From Rhinopithecus roxellana (lineage: Eukaryota > Chordata > Mammalia > Primates > Cercopithecidae), in the NCBI RefSeq assembly GCF_007565055.1, contig NC_044566.1:59131332-59195331 (forward strand): a stretch of 64,000 nucleotides of DNA, in the 5' to 3' direction. The notes below the pieces were generated by a model that ran no database searches, was not told where the DNA came from, and worked only from the letters and a program-made list of their open reading frames with translations. A program made the translations under genes and the position numbers. Below, in pieces: positions 33,714 to 45,159 of this stretch. Position 1 is the stretch's first letter; every line of letters starts with the position of its first letter.

Positions 33714-34541
33714 CTCGGGGAAAGCCAGTTCCTTGTAGAATCATGACTTGCTTTGTGGATTCACCTTCATTGGTGACTTGGTGTTATATAGGTAAGATAA
33801 TGGCCATGTGTAAATCACTGAAGGGACCGTGGAAGTCGTCCCTTGAGCATCTACCATCTACAATCCACATCGTTTGTGCCCCTTGCTTTTGGGGAAGGTG
33901 AACTCCCAAAAAAGAAAGTGTGTTTTATTTTATGGTTTATTGATTCTGACAACAGCATTATAAAGTAAGGCAATAATATGACCCCTGATATTTGCAGAGT
34001 TATTGATATAGTGATTGTATTTCCTTATTACATATATTGAAGCAAATATTTTAATTAGTTTTTTAAAAACTATTGTGGTGCTGAGGAATAATAGGAAATT
34101 GGGGCAAGGTACAACTCTTGATATGATAGACTTGCAGATCTTTGTTTTTAAAATTTCTTAATTAAGCTGTTTCTTAATTAAATATTTACAACACTCATAA
34201 TAGATTAGTTCATTAAACCACTTCTATTAAAACCATTAAAGCTATTTCTTGTGTAGGTTTCACCTAGGGTACTTACTCAGAAAAGGAAATTAGGAGAGGT
34301 AGTAATAAAGCCTATGATTTATCATCAGGGATTTTATATCTGCTAACATTTTATCTTGTCATTATTCCCATTTGTCTCTGGGAAGAGCACTAAAGCTGAC
34401 TGGAGTCTAGTCTTATAAAACTGTACAGGTTAAATCCTCCTTTGCTAATACAGGATATCCATAGAACTCGATTTAACAAAGTAAAAAATATATATGTATA
34501 TATATTTCTTTCATTTAAAAGTTATTATTTAATATGAAGTA
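33714..34541. other. Unique AT-rich intronic sequence
   Basis: No repeat or exon recognised. Contains a TATATG-rich stretch at 34487-34505. Confidence 0.45.
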
Positions 34542-34622
34542 TTATGTTGGTGCAAAAGTAATTGCGGTCTTTGCCATTACTTTCAATGACAAAAACCACA
34601 ATTACTTTTGCACCAACCTGAT
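34542..34622. mobile_element. MADE1 palindrome (mariner-derived), miR-548-type hairpin
   Basis: About 80 bases with near-perfect inverted halves (ttggtgcaaaagtaattgcg and its complement aattacttttgcaccaac), separated by ccattactttcaatgac. This is the MADE1 element derived from HSMAR1, the known source of the miR-548 microRNA family. If transcribed within the intron, the RNA would fold into one long hairpin. The 5' arm is close to known miR-548 5p sequences. Expression is not shown. Confidence 0.9.
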
Positions 34623-34733
34623 ATTTCCAGGCAATTGAAAATAAGAGTGTATGCATGCATTTTCACTTGTTCTTAGGCTGCTTCATCCAATAATACATTT
34701 GAGTTGTTCTGAACAGGAACACAAGTAAGGAGA

Positions 34734-35043
34734 TTTTTTTTTTTTTTTTTTTTTTCCTGATACAGGGTCTTACTCTGTCATCCAGGCTGGAGTGCAGTGG
34801 AGCGATCTTGGTTCACTGCAGCCTCAACTTCTGTGGCTCAAGCCATCCTCCCACCTCAGCCTCCTGAGTATCTGGGACTACAGATACATGCCACCACACC
34901 CAGCCATTTTTTTGTTTGTTTGTTTGTAGAGACAGAGTCTCACCATGTTGCCCAGGCTGACCTCAAATTCTCTGGCTCAAGCAATCTTTCCACCTCAGCT
35001 TCCCCAAATGTTGGGATTACAGGTGTGAGCCACCGAACATGGC
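34734..35043 (-). mobile_element. AluJ-like, antisense
   Basis: T tract, then ctgatacagggtcttactct and diverged arms with tgtttgtttgtttg in the linker, ending about gccaccgaacatggcc. The divergence fits an old AluJ. Confidence 0.9.
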
Positions 35044-35369
35044 CAGCAGGCAGTTATAATCAGCCAATTCTAGGCCATGTTGTAAGAGGTGGACCTGTCT
35101 TTGACAGCAGGGTCCTAGCATCCAAGTGGACACAGGTGGTGATCCCGTAACAGTGACTTGATTACCCTGTTTTTTTGTGTCTAATCTGAACACAAGGAAG
35201 TATGAGATGTGTAAGCAGCTTTATCAAAGAGTCATAATAAGTTTTACTTTCCAGATATGAAATGCTGAATTTGTATAAATAAATTAAACCTTAATAGCAC
35301 AGTCATTAGTATTCAGTAATTTAAGCTATAGGATCACTCTGAAGAAGCCCTCCTGTATCCATACTTGAA
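35044..35369. other. Unique intronic sequence, nothing recognised
   Basis: No feature recognised. Confidence 0.4.
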
Positions 35370-35640
35370 TATAATGATTTACATGTGTGTCTCTGTTTAC
35401 CCCTAAACCACAGGTTCTTCCAGGGAAAGGGCAACGTCTTATTCATTGCAGACATGCCAGCTGTCCTAGCATGTAGCTGGTATACAGGAGGTGCACGATG
35501 AATGCTTATTGAATGAATGATATTTTAACATTAACAGCTACCCAGTATTGGACTCTATTGTATTCCTGGCACTGTGCTAAGGACTTCATGCATGTTCTTT
35601 CTTAATGCCCAGGCATCTCAGCAGGTACTTCCAGGGTCAC
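35370..35640 (+). mobile_element. L2 3' end, with an antisense MIR-like piece after it
   Basis: 35370-35520 reads cacaggttcttccagggaaa, gcaacgtcttattcattgc, agcatgtagctggtatacag and aatgcttattgaatgaatga, the L2 3' terminus in plus orientation. 35545-35635 (cctggcactgtgctaagga) is probably a reversed MIR piece. Confidence 0.7.
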
Positions 35641-35937
35641 TGTTAGCACAAACAGCACCTCGCTGGGATTTAGAAAATTCACATCGGTCCTCTCTGGGAT
35701 GATGAATTAGAAAAAGATGCCTCTTCTGGGACAATGCAGCCCCATAGTTGTGTGGCTTGGTGAATGTACCCAGGGCTGAATTTCAGCCTCCATACACCTT
35801 GTTGGTTGGTTGGTTGCTTGCTGTGTGTATGGCACAGACTACACAACAGTACATGGTGACTATGCTTACTATTACTAACCTACTTAGTAAGTAGAAGTAC
35901 CTTACTTAGTAAGTTGAAGAAACCTTCAAGGCTAGGA

Positions 35938-36004
35938 GAGGTTAAGGTTAAGTGGTTAAGTTAAGAGGTTAAGGTTAAGAGGTTAAGGTTAAGAGGTTAA
36001 GTGG
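35938..36004 (+). repeat. Short tandem repeat of GGTTAAG-type units
   Basis: Roughly ten copies of GTTAAG/GGTTAAG arranged in alternating 13-14 base higher-order units (gaggttaaggttaag). It is preceded at 35877-35915 by a duplicated ttacttagtaagt(a/t)gaag segment. Telomere-like in flavour but not TTAGGG. Confidence 0.85.
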
Positions 36005-36665
36005 CGTATGCAAGGCACATACCCACTACTTGTAGCTATGTAGGTTTGAGAGAGCGGCCTGACTCTCATGACTTATGAGACCCCAGTGACTCCAGGACCC
36101 CCACCCTAATCACAGTCTAGCACTTTGGAAGGCACCACAGTTCAGTTCATGGGTGTCGTAGTGACAGCATGGAACCATTTTCAGAGTCCTGCCTCACTGT
36201 TGCCTCACACAGGGTGTCACAGAGGGAGCTCATTGTGGTGTTCCAGCATCCCAGAGTCTCCATGATAATGATGGGGATTAATGGTGATGCTGAATTTCTC
36301 TCTAGCGATTTACAGCTAAGTGTTAGTCTATGAATGTAATATAACAGTGGTTTAAAATCAACAGATTGTAACAAAAGTCCCTCACAGGAGACAAGGCTGG
36401 TGCCGTGATCTCTATTGCATTAATGAGACAAATGAGGATAGGAAACATCATGTGGCTTCCAGGGCTCCATGGCAGGGGTGTGGCAGGGGGGGATTTGAGT
36501 CCAGGCTCCTACTCCAGTGATGACCTTTCCCGTCACTTTCCTCTGGCCCACTGTGAGCTCTGCCCTGTCCAGGTCAGTCAGCTGCTGTTATCTCCACCCA
36601 GCCGGTGACACCCAAACCTCAGGGAGCATCGGAACCACTAGAAAAGCTTTTTAAAATACAGGTTG
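36005..36665. other. Unique intronic sequence, weak MER5-like end
   Basis: 36612-36665 (gggagcatcggaaccactag) vaguely resembles a MER5 fragment. The rest is unassigned. Confidence 0.4.
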
Positions 36666-36746
36666 TATTTGAAAATGTGTGAGTGTGTGGTGTGTGTGTG
36701 CGCTGCTGCTGGGGGGTGGGGGGTATAGGAGTGTGTGTGTGTATTT
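36666..36746 (+). repeat. GT-rich and G-rich low-complexity tract
   Basis: TG repeats (36675-36700, 36730-36742) flank a ctgctgctggggggtggggg run. Impure, so probably a decayed microsatellite. Confidence 0.75.
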
Positions 36747-36839
36747 ATTTCATAACAAGCTTTCCAGGTGTTTGTTTCCCACCTGCCTGGCACTGTCCTT
36801 CCACCAGCTATTGGAAATGGCTCTAAACTCTCATGGCTA

Positions 36840-37000
36840 TTTCAGGCTCATACCTTGTCCCATGGAATGTCTTCCAGGTCAGTTACCTTTCTCTCTCTCT
36901 CTCTCTCTCTGCCTACCTAGATCCTGCCCATTGTTTAAGAGCTGGCTCAAGCCCTTCATGATTTCCTTGCCAATTCCATTCTGGTGATGCCCACTCCCAC
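36840..37000 (+). mobile_element. L2 fragment, plus orientation, with a CT microsatellite
   Basis: atggaatgtcttccaggtca and agagctggctcaagcccttc match the L2 3' region. A (CT)n tract of about 13 units lies at 36887-36911. Confidence 0.6.
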
Positions 37001-37029
37001 TTCTTGAGGGTCTCTCCTTTTATGTCTTG

Positions 37030-37230
37030 GGGGCGAGAGGGCAGGAGGACCAGCCCTGGTGAGGGTCCACTCTGTGTCAGGCCCCGGTTCAGGGTTTTTC
37101 CATATGTCATCCTTCCGTGACACAGGTCCCGATCATTATTTTAAAGATGAGGTAAGTGAAGGAACTTGGCTAAGTTCAGTGCAGGTAGTAAAGTGCAGAC
37201 TGGGGTCTCATCTGGCTTCAAGTTTCCCCC
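37030..37230 (-). mobile_element. MIR, antisense (diverged)
   Basis: ccactctgtgtcaggccccg and tattttaaagatgaggtaag, then aacttggctaagttcagtgc, follow reversed MIR order. Confidence 0.6.
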
Positions 37231-38184
37231 TTTTCCATCCACTCTGCTGAGTATTTCAATCTGGTCCTTGTCTCACCAGCAAGATTTCTTTTGTACTAGA
37301 ATAGAGAAATTTTGTCTTGCATTACAAAAGTCTTTCACCCTCTGCTGTATAATCCACATAGTAAAATAACCTAATTGTTGAGGAAATACAAGAATGGATG
37401 CCTTCTCTTACTTCTCTTGCAAATCAGTGCCTAGCAAACTTCTAAAAAGTGAATTCTTGTTGATAGATATACGATTTTTTTTCAAGCTTTTTAATATGAC
37501 AACGGAATTCCAGCCAATATTTTTACCTCTTCTTTCTTTTCAGAGTCATGAAGTATTAGAATACACAGATGTCTTATAGATGATCTTGTCCAAGTCATTC
37601 ATTTTAGAAGAGCTGATGGAACTTCAGAGAGGTTAAATTCACCTGTTGCAGGTCACCTCTCTCCTTAGTGACAAGTTTGAGATTACAGCCCAACTTCAAG
37701 TCACACTGACTCTTGTAATTATAAGTGAAATCATACTTGGCCACTCATTCCTGAGCAAGACGCCTGTTTCTGAAATTAGTCTCTGGAGTACCAACTTTTC
37801 AAGAGAAAATATGGTACTTTACTTACCTTCAAGAGCAAAGGCTTTCCTGTGTTTTATAAGTGTTTCTTGGCAGCCTAACTGACTCAGTGACTGATTAAAG
37901 GAAAGACTGAAGGACGTGAAAGGCATTGACTTGCTCCCTCCTGAGTTCTTCCTCAGTTTACCTCTGATGACCCCAAACCCCACCTGTCCTGCTATGATCC
38001 CACCCCCAGGTGTTTGGTACACCTGTCAGCTTTGTAGATTTGTGCCAGATAAACTCCTACCCTCCAGCCTCCTTCTAAGGTGCAACTGGAAAATTTTCAT
38101 TTTACAGCTAAAGGAACCTAATACTGCTGTTGTTATTGCATGTAGGAGGGAGGAAGGAAATGGAGAAGGCATAGTTGAAATTTA
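37231..38184. other. Intronic, mostly unassigned
   Basis: 37565-37700 resembles a decayed antisense MIR (cagagaggttaaattcacct). The remainder, including a 146-residue ORF that runs into the next Alu, shows no coding signature. Confidence 0.4.
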
Positions 38185-38491
38185 TTTTTTATTTTTTATT
38201 TTATTTTTTGAGACTGAGTGTCACTCTGTTGCCCAAGTTGGAGTGCAGTGGCACGATCTTGGCTCACTGCAACCTCCACCTCCCAGGTTCAAGCTATTGT
38301 CATGCCTCAGCCTCCTGAGTAGCTGGGATTTGGTGCCCGTCACCAAGTCCGGCTAGTTTTTGTATTTTTAGTAGAGATGAGGTTTCACCATGTTGGCCAG
38401 GCTGATCTCGAACTCCTGAGCTCAAGGGATCTGCCCGTTTTGGCCACCCAAAAGTGCTGGGGTTACAAGCGTGAGCCACTGTGCCCAGCCA
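38185..38491 (-). mobile_element. AluS-like, antisense, with target-site duplication
   Basis: Full-length antisense Alu. The repeat gcatagttgaaattta lies at 38169-38184 and gcatagttgaaatttaa at 38493 onward. Confidence 0.95.
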
Positions 38492-38664
38492 GCATAGTTG
38501 AAATTTAAAAATATATTTGTCATGTGTTTAAAATGGAAATGTCCCTTTTGGCCACTTAAAATTATTATTATTACTATTACAGAACTTGAGAAAAAATAAT
38601 GAATTTCTTGAGTAATTTCCCAAATTATATGATTTTATTTTTACAAAGACTGCAAGGTTCTCAT

Positions 38665-38830
38665 TCACTTAATTTATTCAGCAAATATTTCTTAAGGACC
38701 TCCTGTGCTAAACACTCACAGTACTGAGGATTCAGTGTTGCATATGACCGACAGAATCAGCAGCCTTACTGAGCTTCTACTCAAGTACTGGAGACAGTAA
38801 TAATTATATGTAAGTGTTGTGATTAACGTA
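38665..38830 (-). mobile_element. L2 3' end, antisense
   Basis: tttattcagcaaatatttct, ctgtgctaaacactcacagt and the following gaggattcagtgttg are reversed L2. It may be the same L2 as at 39610, split by the LTR. Confidence 0.7.
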
Positions 38831-38909
38831 TTATGAAGAAAAAACAAAAAATGTAGAGAAGCTGGAGAATGAAATGGGCTGCTATTTTGGATGCAATGAA
38901 CAGAAAGGG

Positions 38910-39594
38910 TGTCTTAGGTAGTGTGGGCTGCCCTGACAGAATATCATGGACTGGTGGCTTAAACCGCAGACATTTATTTCTCGCAGTTCTGGAGGCTGGA
39001 AGTCCAAGATCAGAGTGCCAGCATGGTTACATTCTAAAAAGGACTGTTTTCCAGGGTGCAGACTACCGTTTTCTGGTTGTATCCCCACATGGCAGAAAGA
39101 GAGTGAGAAATCTCTTTGTGGTCCCTTTTTTTTTTTAAATTTTTTTTTTATTTTTTTGAGACGGAGTCTCCCTCTGTTGCCCAGGCTGAAGTGCAGTGAC
39201 TGGATCTCAGCTCACTGCAAGCTCTGCCTCCTGGGTTTACGCCATTCTCCTGCCTCAGCCTCCAGAGTAGCTGGGACTACAGGCGCTGCCACCTCGCCCG
39301 GCTAGTTTTTTGTATTTTTAGTAGAGACGGGGTTTCAACGTGTTAGCCGGGATGGTCTCGATCTCCTGACCTCGTGATCCGCCCGTCTCGGCCTCCCAGA
39401 GTGCTCGGATTATAGGCTTGAGCCACCGCGCCCGGCCTGTGGTCCCTTTTATAAGGGCACTAATCCCATTCACCAGAGCTCTGCTCTCATGACCTAATTA
39501 CCTCCTAAAATCCCCACCTCCCAATACCATCAAATTGGGGGATGGGACTTCAACATATGAAATTTGGGGGGACACAGACATTCAGTTCATTGCA
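38910..39594 (-). mobile_element. MaLR-type LTR, antisense, split by an Alu
   Basis: Begins tgtcttaggtagtgtgggct and contains ctcgcagttctggaggctgg, ataagggcactaatccc, ctctcatgacctaattacct and caacatatgaaatttggggg, ending ttgca. In reverse complement this is an LTR with TG...CA ends and an AATAAA near the 3' end. Imperfect flanking aaagg/aaaga supports a 5-base duplication. Subfamily is not assigned. Confidence 0.75.
39130..39437 (-). mobile_element. AluYR-like, antisense, inserted into the LTR
   Basis: gacggagtctccctctgttg, gtgactggatctcag, gctagttttttgtatttt, cgcccgtctcggcctcc and aggcttgagccaccgcg. The repeat tgtggtccctttt flanks it at 39117-39129 and 39438-39450. Confidence 0.96.
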
Positions 39595-39609
39595 AAAGAG
39601 CTCTCTGGA

Positions 39610-39920
39610 GAAGTGGTGTTGAAGCAGGGACATTCAGAGATCTGGGAGAAAGAATGTTCTAGGCAGAAGGAAAAGGACGGGAATGAGTCCTGAAGCAGGA
39701 GCCTGTGGAAATGTCTGTGGATAGGAGGGGAGGTAGGTGGGGCTGGAATGCAGTGAGCGACGGGAGAGGTTTAGGGAATGGGGTTGACAGGTAGCCAGAT
39801 CCTCTGCAGCCTTATGCCTGGGAGAAAGTCTGGATATGCTTTGGGGTATGATTTGCTGAGAGCAATTCACCTGGTTTTTGATGTAAAATGTGGAAGGAAA
39901 AGACAAGACAGGCCAAGAGT
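39610..39920 (-). mobile_element. L2 fragment, antisense
   Basis: agcagggacattcagagatc, agaatgttctaggcagaagg and gagtcctgaagcaggagcct are reversed L2 3' region text. Confidence 0.7.
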
Positions 39921-40094
39921 GGAAGCAGTGAGACCTTTTACCAGTCTCCTTGATGATTCAAATTTAGTTAATGTCTCAATTATACAAAAAATACTTAGTT
40001 GCTAATTACATAAAGACCATCACATAATTAAGAGGAAGGAGCAAATAACCACTGGCCCTTGTTTTTTTTTATGCAAATGGAAGACATTAGCTAC

Positions 40095-40850
40095 ATTCAT
40101 TCATCCATGAAAAACATTTATTGGGTGAACATCACATGTCAGACACTCTATGCTCTGCACTGAGAAAAAAGATGAAAAAGACCCTAATTCTAACTAACAC
40201 TCAAGGAACTTAGGACAAGTTTGGTAGTAGAAGAATGAAGAGGCTGGGTGCGGTGGCTCACACCTGTCATCCCAGCACTTTGGGAGCCTGAGGCAGGTGG
40301 ATCACCTAAGGTCAGGAGTTCGAGACCAGCCTGACCAACATGGCGAAACCCTGTCTCTACTGAAAAAAAAAAAAAAAAAAGAAAGAAATCAGCCGGGCAT
40401 GGTGGCGCATACCTGTAATCCCAGCTACTTGGGAGGTTGAGGCAGGAGAATCACTTGAACCCAGGAGGCAGGGATTGCAGTGAGCCGAGATTGCACCATT
40501 GCACTCCAGCCTGGGCAACAAAGAGCAAAACTCCGCCTCAAAACAAAACAAAACAAAACAAACCAGAAAACAAGAATGAAGATGTAGGGAGAGATCAGAG
40601 GGTGGAGTGGCTTGTCACAGAGGAGGTCTCTGAGTTGAACCTTAAAGGAGAGAAATTACACTGGAAGGAGAAGGAAGTACAGAGCACAGGCAAAGAAGCA
40701 GAGATGCACGGAGCGGCATGAGGAATTATTTGATGTTGCTGGGACCTCAGGTGCAAGAAAAAGAGCCAGTGAAGAGAAGACTAACAAGGTCGGGGGCAGA
40801 GCCGGATGAGGAGCTTGCATACCTCATCCTTTGGTGCTCTATCGGATAGT
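40095..40850 (-). mobile_element. L2, antisense, split by an Alu
   Basis: aacatttattgggtgaacat and atgtcagacactctatgctc lie before the Alu. agaggaggtctctgagttga, aagtacagagcacaggcaaa and acctcaggtgcaag lie after it. Reversed L2 throughout. Confidence 0.75.
40242..40571 (+). mobile_element. AluS-like, plus orientation, inserted into the L2
   Basis: Full length with an A-rich linker and an AAAAC-repeat tail. The repeat aagaatgaaga is at 40231-40241 and 40572-40582. Confidence 0.96.
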
Positions 40851-41386
40851 CTGCAAATTCTTTTCTGACTCCAGGATGATAAGAATATGTGAATCCATTT
40901 TCTTTTCTCTATCATGAGTATCACAAGCCCCTGTTTATTTTTATATCCATTCTGTCTAAATTACTTTGCTCTACAACTTTTTAGCATAATCATGAGAGCC
41001 TCTTTTCTTACATGGATGTTGCAAAGAGCATGAGGTCCCCCATAGCTTTTAAAGATGGCTTTTGTTGAATTAGCAGAACCTACCAGAGCTCCTGGAAATT
41101 CTGCCAGTCTCTGGGGACATCTTCACTCCAAGCCTTGGTGCCCTTAACGTGGATTTGCAAGTTTAGAGTTAAAGTAAGTGTCAGAAGTACATGTGGTGAC
41201 TACAGAGACTTTGGAGCCAATGATTTCCATAGTGGAACTAATATCACTTCTTGACCTATTTTTTCAGAGGACTTTTGTGCAGTAGTTACTTTAGAAGCAC
41301 CCTCTTGAAAAGAAATCTGAAATGGACGTCAATGCCTATATTTATTTGTTCATAGTATTTCTTAGCGACCTGCTTTATGCAAGATT
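40851..41386. other. Unique intronic sequence, nothing recognised
   Basis: No repeat or exon signature recognised. Confidence 0.45.
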
Positions 41387-42640
41387 TCAAAGAGTTCACA
41401 ACTATTAATGACTACTTAAAACTCTTAATATCCAAATTATATAAGGAACTCATACAAATCAATACCAAAAATACAAATAACTGGATTAAAAAATGGGCAA
41501 AGGACCAAGATAGACACTTCTCAAAAAAGGAAATTCAGAATGCCAATAAACATATGAAAAGGTGCTCAACATCTGTAATTATCAGGTAAATGCAAGTCAA
41601 ATCCGTAATGAGATATCACTTCATACCTTTTAGGGTGACTATTATAAGAAACATAAAAGATTAAAAATGTTGGCAAAGATGTGGCGAAAGTAGAACCCTT
41701 GTTCACTGTTGTTAGGAATATAATTTTATACAGCCATTATGGAAAAAGTAGGAAGGTTCCCCCAAATTAAAAATGGAACGTATGATCAAGCAGTCCTACA
41801 GGATAGTAAAGAGCTCTCTGCACTTCCATGTTCACTGCAGCAGTTTGCACGATAGTCAAGATACGGAAACAATCTAAATGTCCTGCAGTGAACAGATAAA
41901 GAAAACGTGATTTGGATCAGGTGTGGTGGTTCACGCCTATAATCCCAGCACTTTGGGAGGCTGAGGGGGGCGGATCACTTGAGGTTAGGAGTTCAAGACC
42001 AGCCTGACCAACATGGTGAAACCATGTCTCCACTAAAAATACAAAAATTAGCTGGGCATGGTGGCAGGCACCTCTAATCCCAGCTACTCGGGAGGCTGAG
42101 GCAGGAGAATCACTGGAACCCGGGAGGTAGAGGTTGCAGTGAGCCGAGATTACATCACTGCACTATAGCCTGGGTGACAGAGCCAGACTCTGTCTCAAAA
42201 CAAAAAAAGTGATTTTATACACTCACACACATACACACAATGGAATATTATTCAGCTTTTAAAAAGAAGAAAATCCTACCGTTTGTGACAAGTTGGATGA
42301 AGCTGGAAGAAGTTACGCTAAGCAAAATAGTAGACAAGATGCAGAAAGAGAAATACTGCATGATCTCTCTTGTATGTAGAATCTAAAATAGTCGAACTAT
42401 AGAAATAGATAGTAGGATGGTGGTTGCCTGGAGCAGGGAAGAGGGGAAAATGGAGTGATGTTGGTCAGAGAGTGCCAAAATGGTAATTATATACAGATAC
42501 TACATATGTTAATTAGTTGGAATGTGATAGTCATTTCACAATGTATATGAAAACATCCAGTTGTATACCTTAAATATATACTTTTTTTATATGTCATAAA
42601 AATTAAATTGTCACAAAATAAAGAATTGAAAAGACAAAAA
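41387..42640 (+). mobile_element. L1MA-like LINE 3' end, plus orientation, split by an Alu
   Basis: 41377-41589 still reads as a broken ORF2 tail (NWIKKWAKDQDRHFSKKEIQ). It continues with gagatatcacttcatacctt and gttggcaaagatgtggcg. After the Alu come caatggaatattattcagct, ggatggtggttgcctggagc and a 3' end (gtatatgaaaacatccagtt, tataccttaaatatata). Stops and a deletion near 41810 show it is dead. Confidence 0.88.
41914..42208 (+). mobile_element. AluS-like, inserted into the L1MA
   Basis: Full-length plus Alu starting ggatcaggtgtggtggttca. The short repeat gtgattt flanks it (41907-41913, 42209-42215). Confidence 0.93.
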
Positions 42641-43394
42641 AAATCCTGTAATTCCATGACTTTAGTATATTTACAGAGTGATTTTAGGTACATAGTTTAA
42701 AAGGTTTCACAAAATTTCATTAAAAAGTTTTGAGTTATTTGATTATGTATAAAAAGCTGAATTTATTTAACATACTGACTAGAGGCAAGAAAATAAGAAG
42801 CCAGAAGAAAAGTATTAATTCATGGGCAGAACTTGAGAATCTGCATTGAACAGCTGCACCGTAACACTTAGCCTTTTTGTTCATATGAAGTTGCTGTCTG
42901 GAATCCTCAGATATCTGTAGTTGCCTGAGGGCTCTTCAAATGTCACCAGGGCAACAACAAAGTAACACATATGAAGCAGGCCCTCTGTGGCATTCTTTAT
43001 GAAAAGCATTGAATTAAATTATTGCATAACAGATCATCTGCATATGAAAGGCAGTGAACTGTTTGAGAACCCAGCTGAAAACAATGCTGAATTTGATGCC
43101 TACCTCCACTGATAACTCACTGGCACCATTAGAACTCTTGTTGTGACTCAAGGGCCCCTACTTGGCATGTGGGAAATATTAATACTGTATTTATAAGACC
43201 ACAAGGGAATTATGAGCTAAATTAGAGAGACGGTTGTGCTGCTTAGAGAAAATCTCCCATGTATCCCATGACCCCATCCCTCTTTCCCTTTCTTAGTCAA
43301 TCTTTCAAAAAGAATAATGCATTTCCCCCACTCTTGTTGAAATTGTTGTTTGCCATCATGGAGAGTCTAGAAAAACTGACAAGAGTTAGCACTG
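42641..43394. other. Repeat-free intronic block
   Basis: About 750 bases with no recognised repeat. The segment 42950-43160 has balanced, high-complexity sequence that could be a conserved non-coding element. Nothing coding is seen. Confidence 0.4.
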
Positions 43395-43565
43395 ATGGAG
43401 TCCTTGCTATGTTTTAGCACAGAGTCTATGCTAAGCACTTCCCATGCATTATTTTATTTCATTCTAGTGGTGCATAGGGTTAGTACTATTAACACACCCA
43501 TTTTATAATAAGGACATTTTGACTCTAAAATGTTAGGTGATTCTTGGCCTGGGTTCTTAAAGCTA
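43395..43565 (-). mobile_element. MIR, antisense (diverged)
   Basis: tgctatgttttagcacagag, atgctaagcacttcccatgc and cacccattttataataagga follow reversed MIR order. Confidence 0.6.
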
Positions 43566-44199
43566 AGGAGTACTCTGAAGTAAACATTAAGAATCACATG
43601 ATCTGTTTCCAGAGCCCTCAAACTTCTGAACATATTGGTTTAGAATAAACTACTTCATATCACAGTCTGTATCACCGTTATACCTGGATCCTGCTTAATC
43701 TAGAAGCCATAGATGGAAATCATTATTGTTGGAAAAACAATTTTCACACTGAAGTATATTAATTAAAGAACTCTATGGAGAGACAGTATATGAAAAACAG
43801 ATGACGTATGATGTTTTAGGTATGATTAAGCCAAAATAAGACAGACTTTAAAAATATACATAGACTGAAATATTTACATCCAAATGATATTAGTGGCCTA
43901 CCACCTTATCTCAGCAATACTTGAAGCTCTTCTTGGGAACTGTCAACTGTTGAACTGCACAAGAAAACAAGTCTCTGCTTTGTTCAGGTTTCAGTTTTGG
44001 ATCTCTGAAGATCAATCACCTTCTCTTCATCAGGTTTGACCATGAAAAACTTAACTATTTTAAAGAGCAAATCTATTTTCAAAGTGCCTAAATGTAGCAC
44101 CTTTACCGTGTATTTGAAAGGAAAGATTTCACCCTCCTTTTAAATTATATTTATTTACTTACAGTGATTTAAAAAATGTTGATTATAAAAATCACCAAA
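43566..44199. other. Unique intronic sequence, nothing recognised
   Basis: No repeat or exon signature recognised. Confidence 0.45.
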
Positions 44200-44525
44200 G
44201 GGACCACCACAATGGCTCATGCCTGTAATCCCAGTGCTATGGGAGGCGGAGGCCAGAGGATCCCTTGAGGCTGGGAGTTCAAGACCAAGCTTGGCAACAT
44301 AGCAAGACCCCATCTCTAAAAAAAAATTAAGAAATTAGCCAGATGTGGTGACCCATGCCTGTGGTCCCAGCTACTTGGGAAGCTGAGGCAGAAGGATCAC
44401 TTCAGCCCAGGAGTTCAAGGCTGCAGTGAGCTACGATTGTTCCACCGCACTCCAGCCTGGGTGACAGAAAGGCCCTGTCTCCAAAAATTTAAAAAAAAAA
44501 AAAAAAGTAAATGTAAATGTAAAAT
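44200..44525 (+). mobile_element. AluJ-like, plus orientation
   Basis: Diverged full-length Alu (gggaccaccacaatggctc) with an A-rich tail. The near repeat aaaaatcaccaaa (44187-44199) and aaaaattaccaaa (44526-44538) flanks it. Confidence 0.92.
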
Positions 44526-44812
44526 AAAAATTACCAAATATAATCATCACATACCTCTAAAGTGTACTCAGAATAGCATTTGGGAAATATTTCAAGCTGG
44601 CCACCATTAAAAAAATAAATATTGTCTCTCAAGAGAACTTATTTAATGGAGACAGAAGATATGTAAGTATTATATGTATATTTTAAATGGTAGCATTGGT
44701 TTATCATCACATTTCTAGTGTGGTGTTCTAAGATTGAAGCACTAATTGTGGATAAATATACAACTATTTCTTCGGTGCACCTTTTTTATCAAGGAAAATT
44801 AAAATAACTGTA

Positions 44813-44972
44813 ACTTTTTGAGTGCTAACCATGTGCCAGGCACACTTGTTATTGAAATTAATACATCAAACAGTCCTAGAAGGTCAGTATTATGCTCATT
44901 TTTCATAGCATACAACCACAGTTCATGCAGGTTTAGGAACTTGAACAAAGTCACATGCCTCAGGCATGTGAC
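44813..44972 (-). mobile_element. MIR, antisense
   Basis: tgagtgctaaccatgtgcca, ggcacacttgttattg, cagtcctagaaggtcagtat and aggaacttgaacaaagtcac in reversed MIR order. Confidence 0.75.
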
Positions 44973-45159
44973 CATGAAGTGTCCAAGATGGAAGAACAGC
45001 ATGGTTATTTCTGCTTCAAGGGGGATAAACATCTAGAACAAATTATAAGAGCACCACTTGAGTGTGAATGGATTACTAGAACTGAGGCGAGATATATTCT
45101 TCACCTAATAAATACGATAACCTATGTGAAAGCATTTAGAAGCAGTCATTTTATTAATT

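Noticed and set aside
35938..36004. GGTTAAG array considered as an interstitial telomere repeat
   Set aside because: The unit is not TTAGGG and has alternating lengths, so it is better described as a local minisatellite.
37916..38356. 146-residue plus-strand ORF
   Set aside because: Its second half is antisense Alu, and the first half shows no coding signature.
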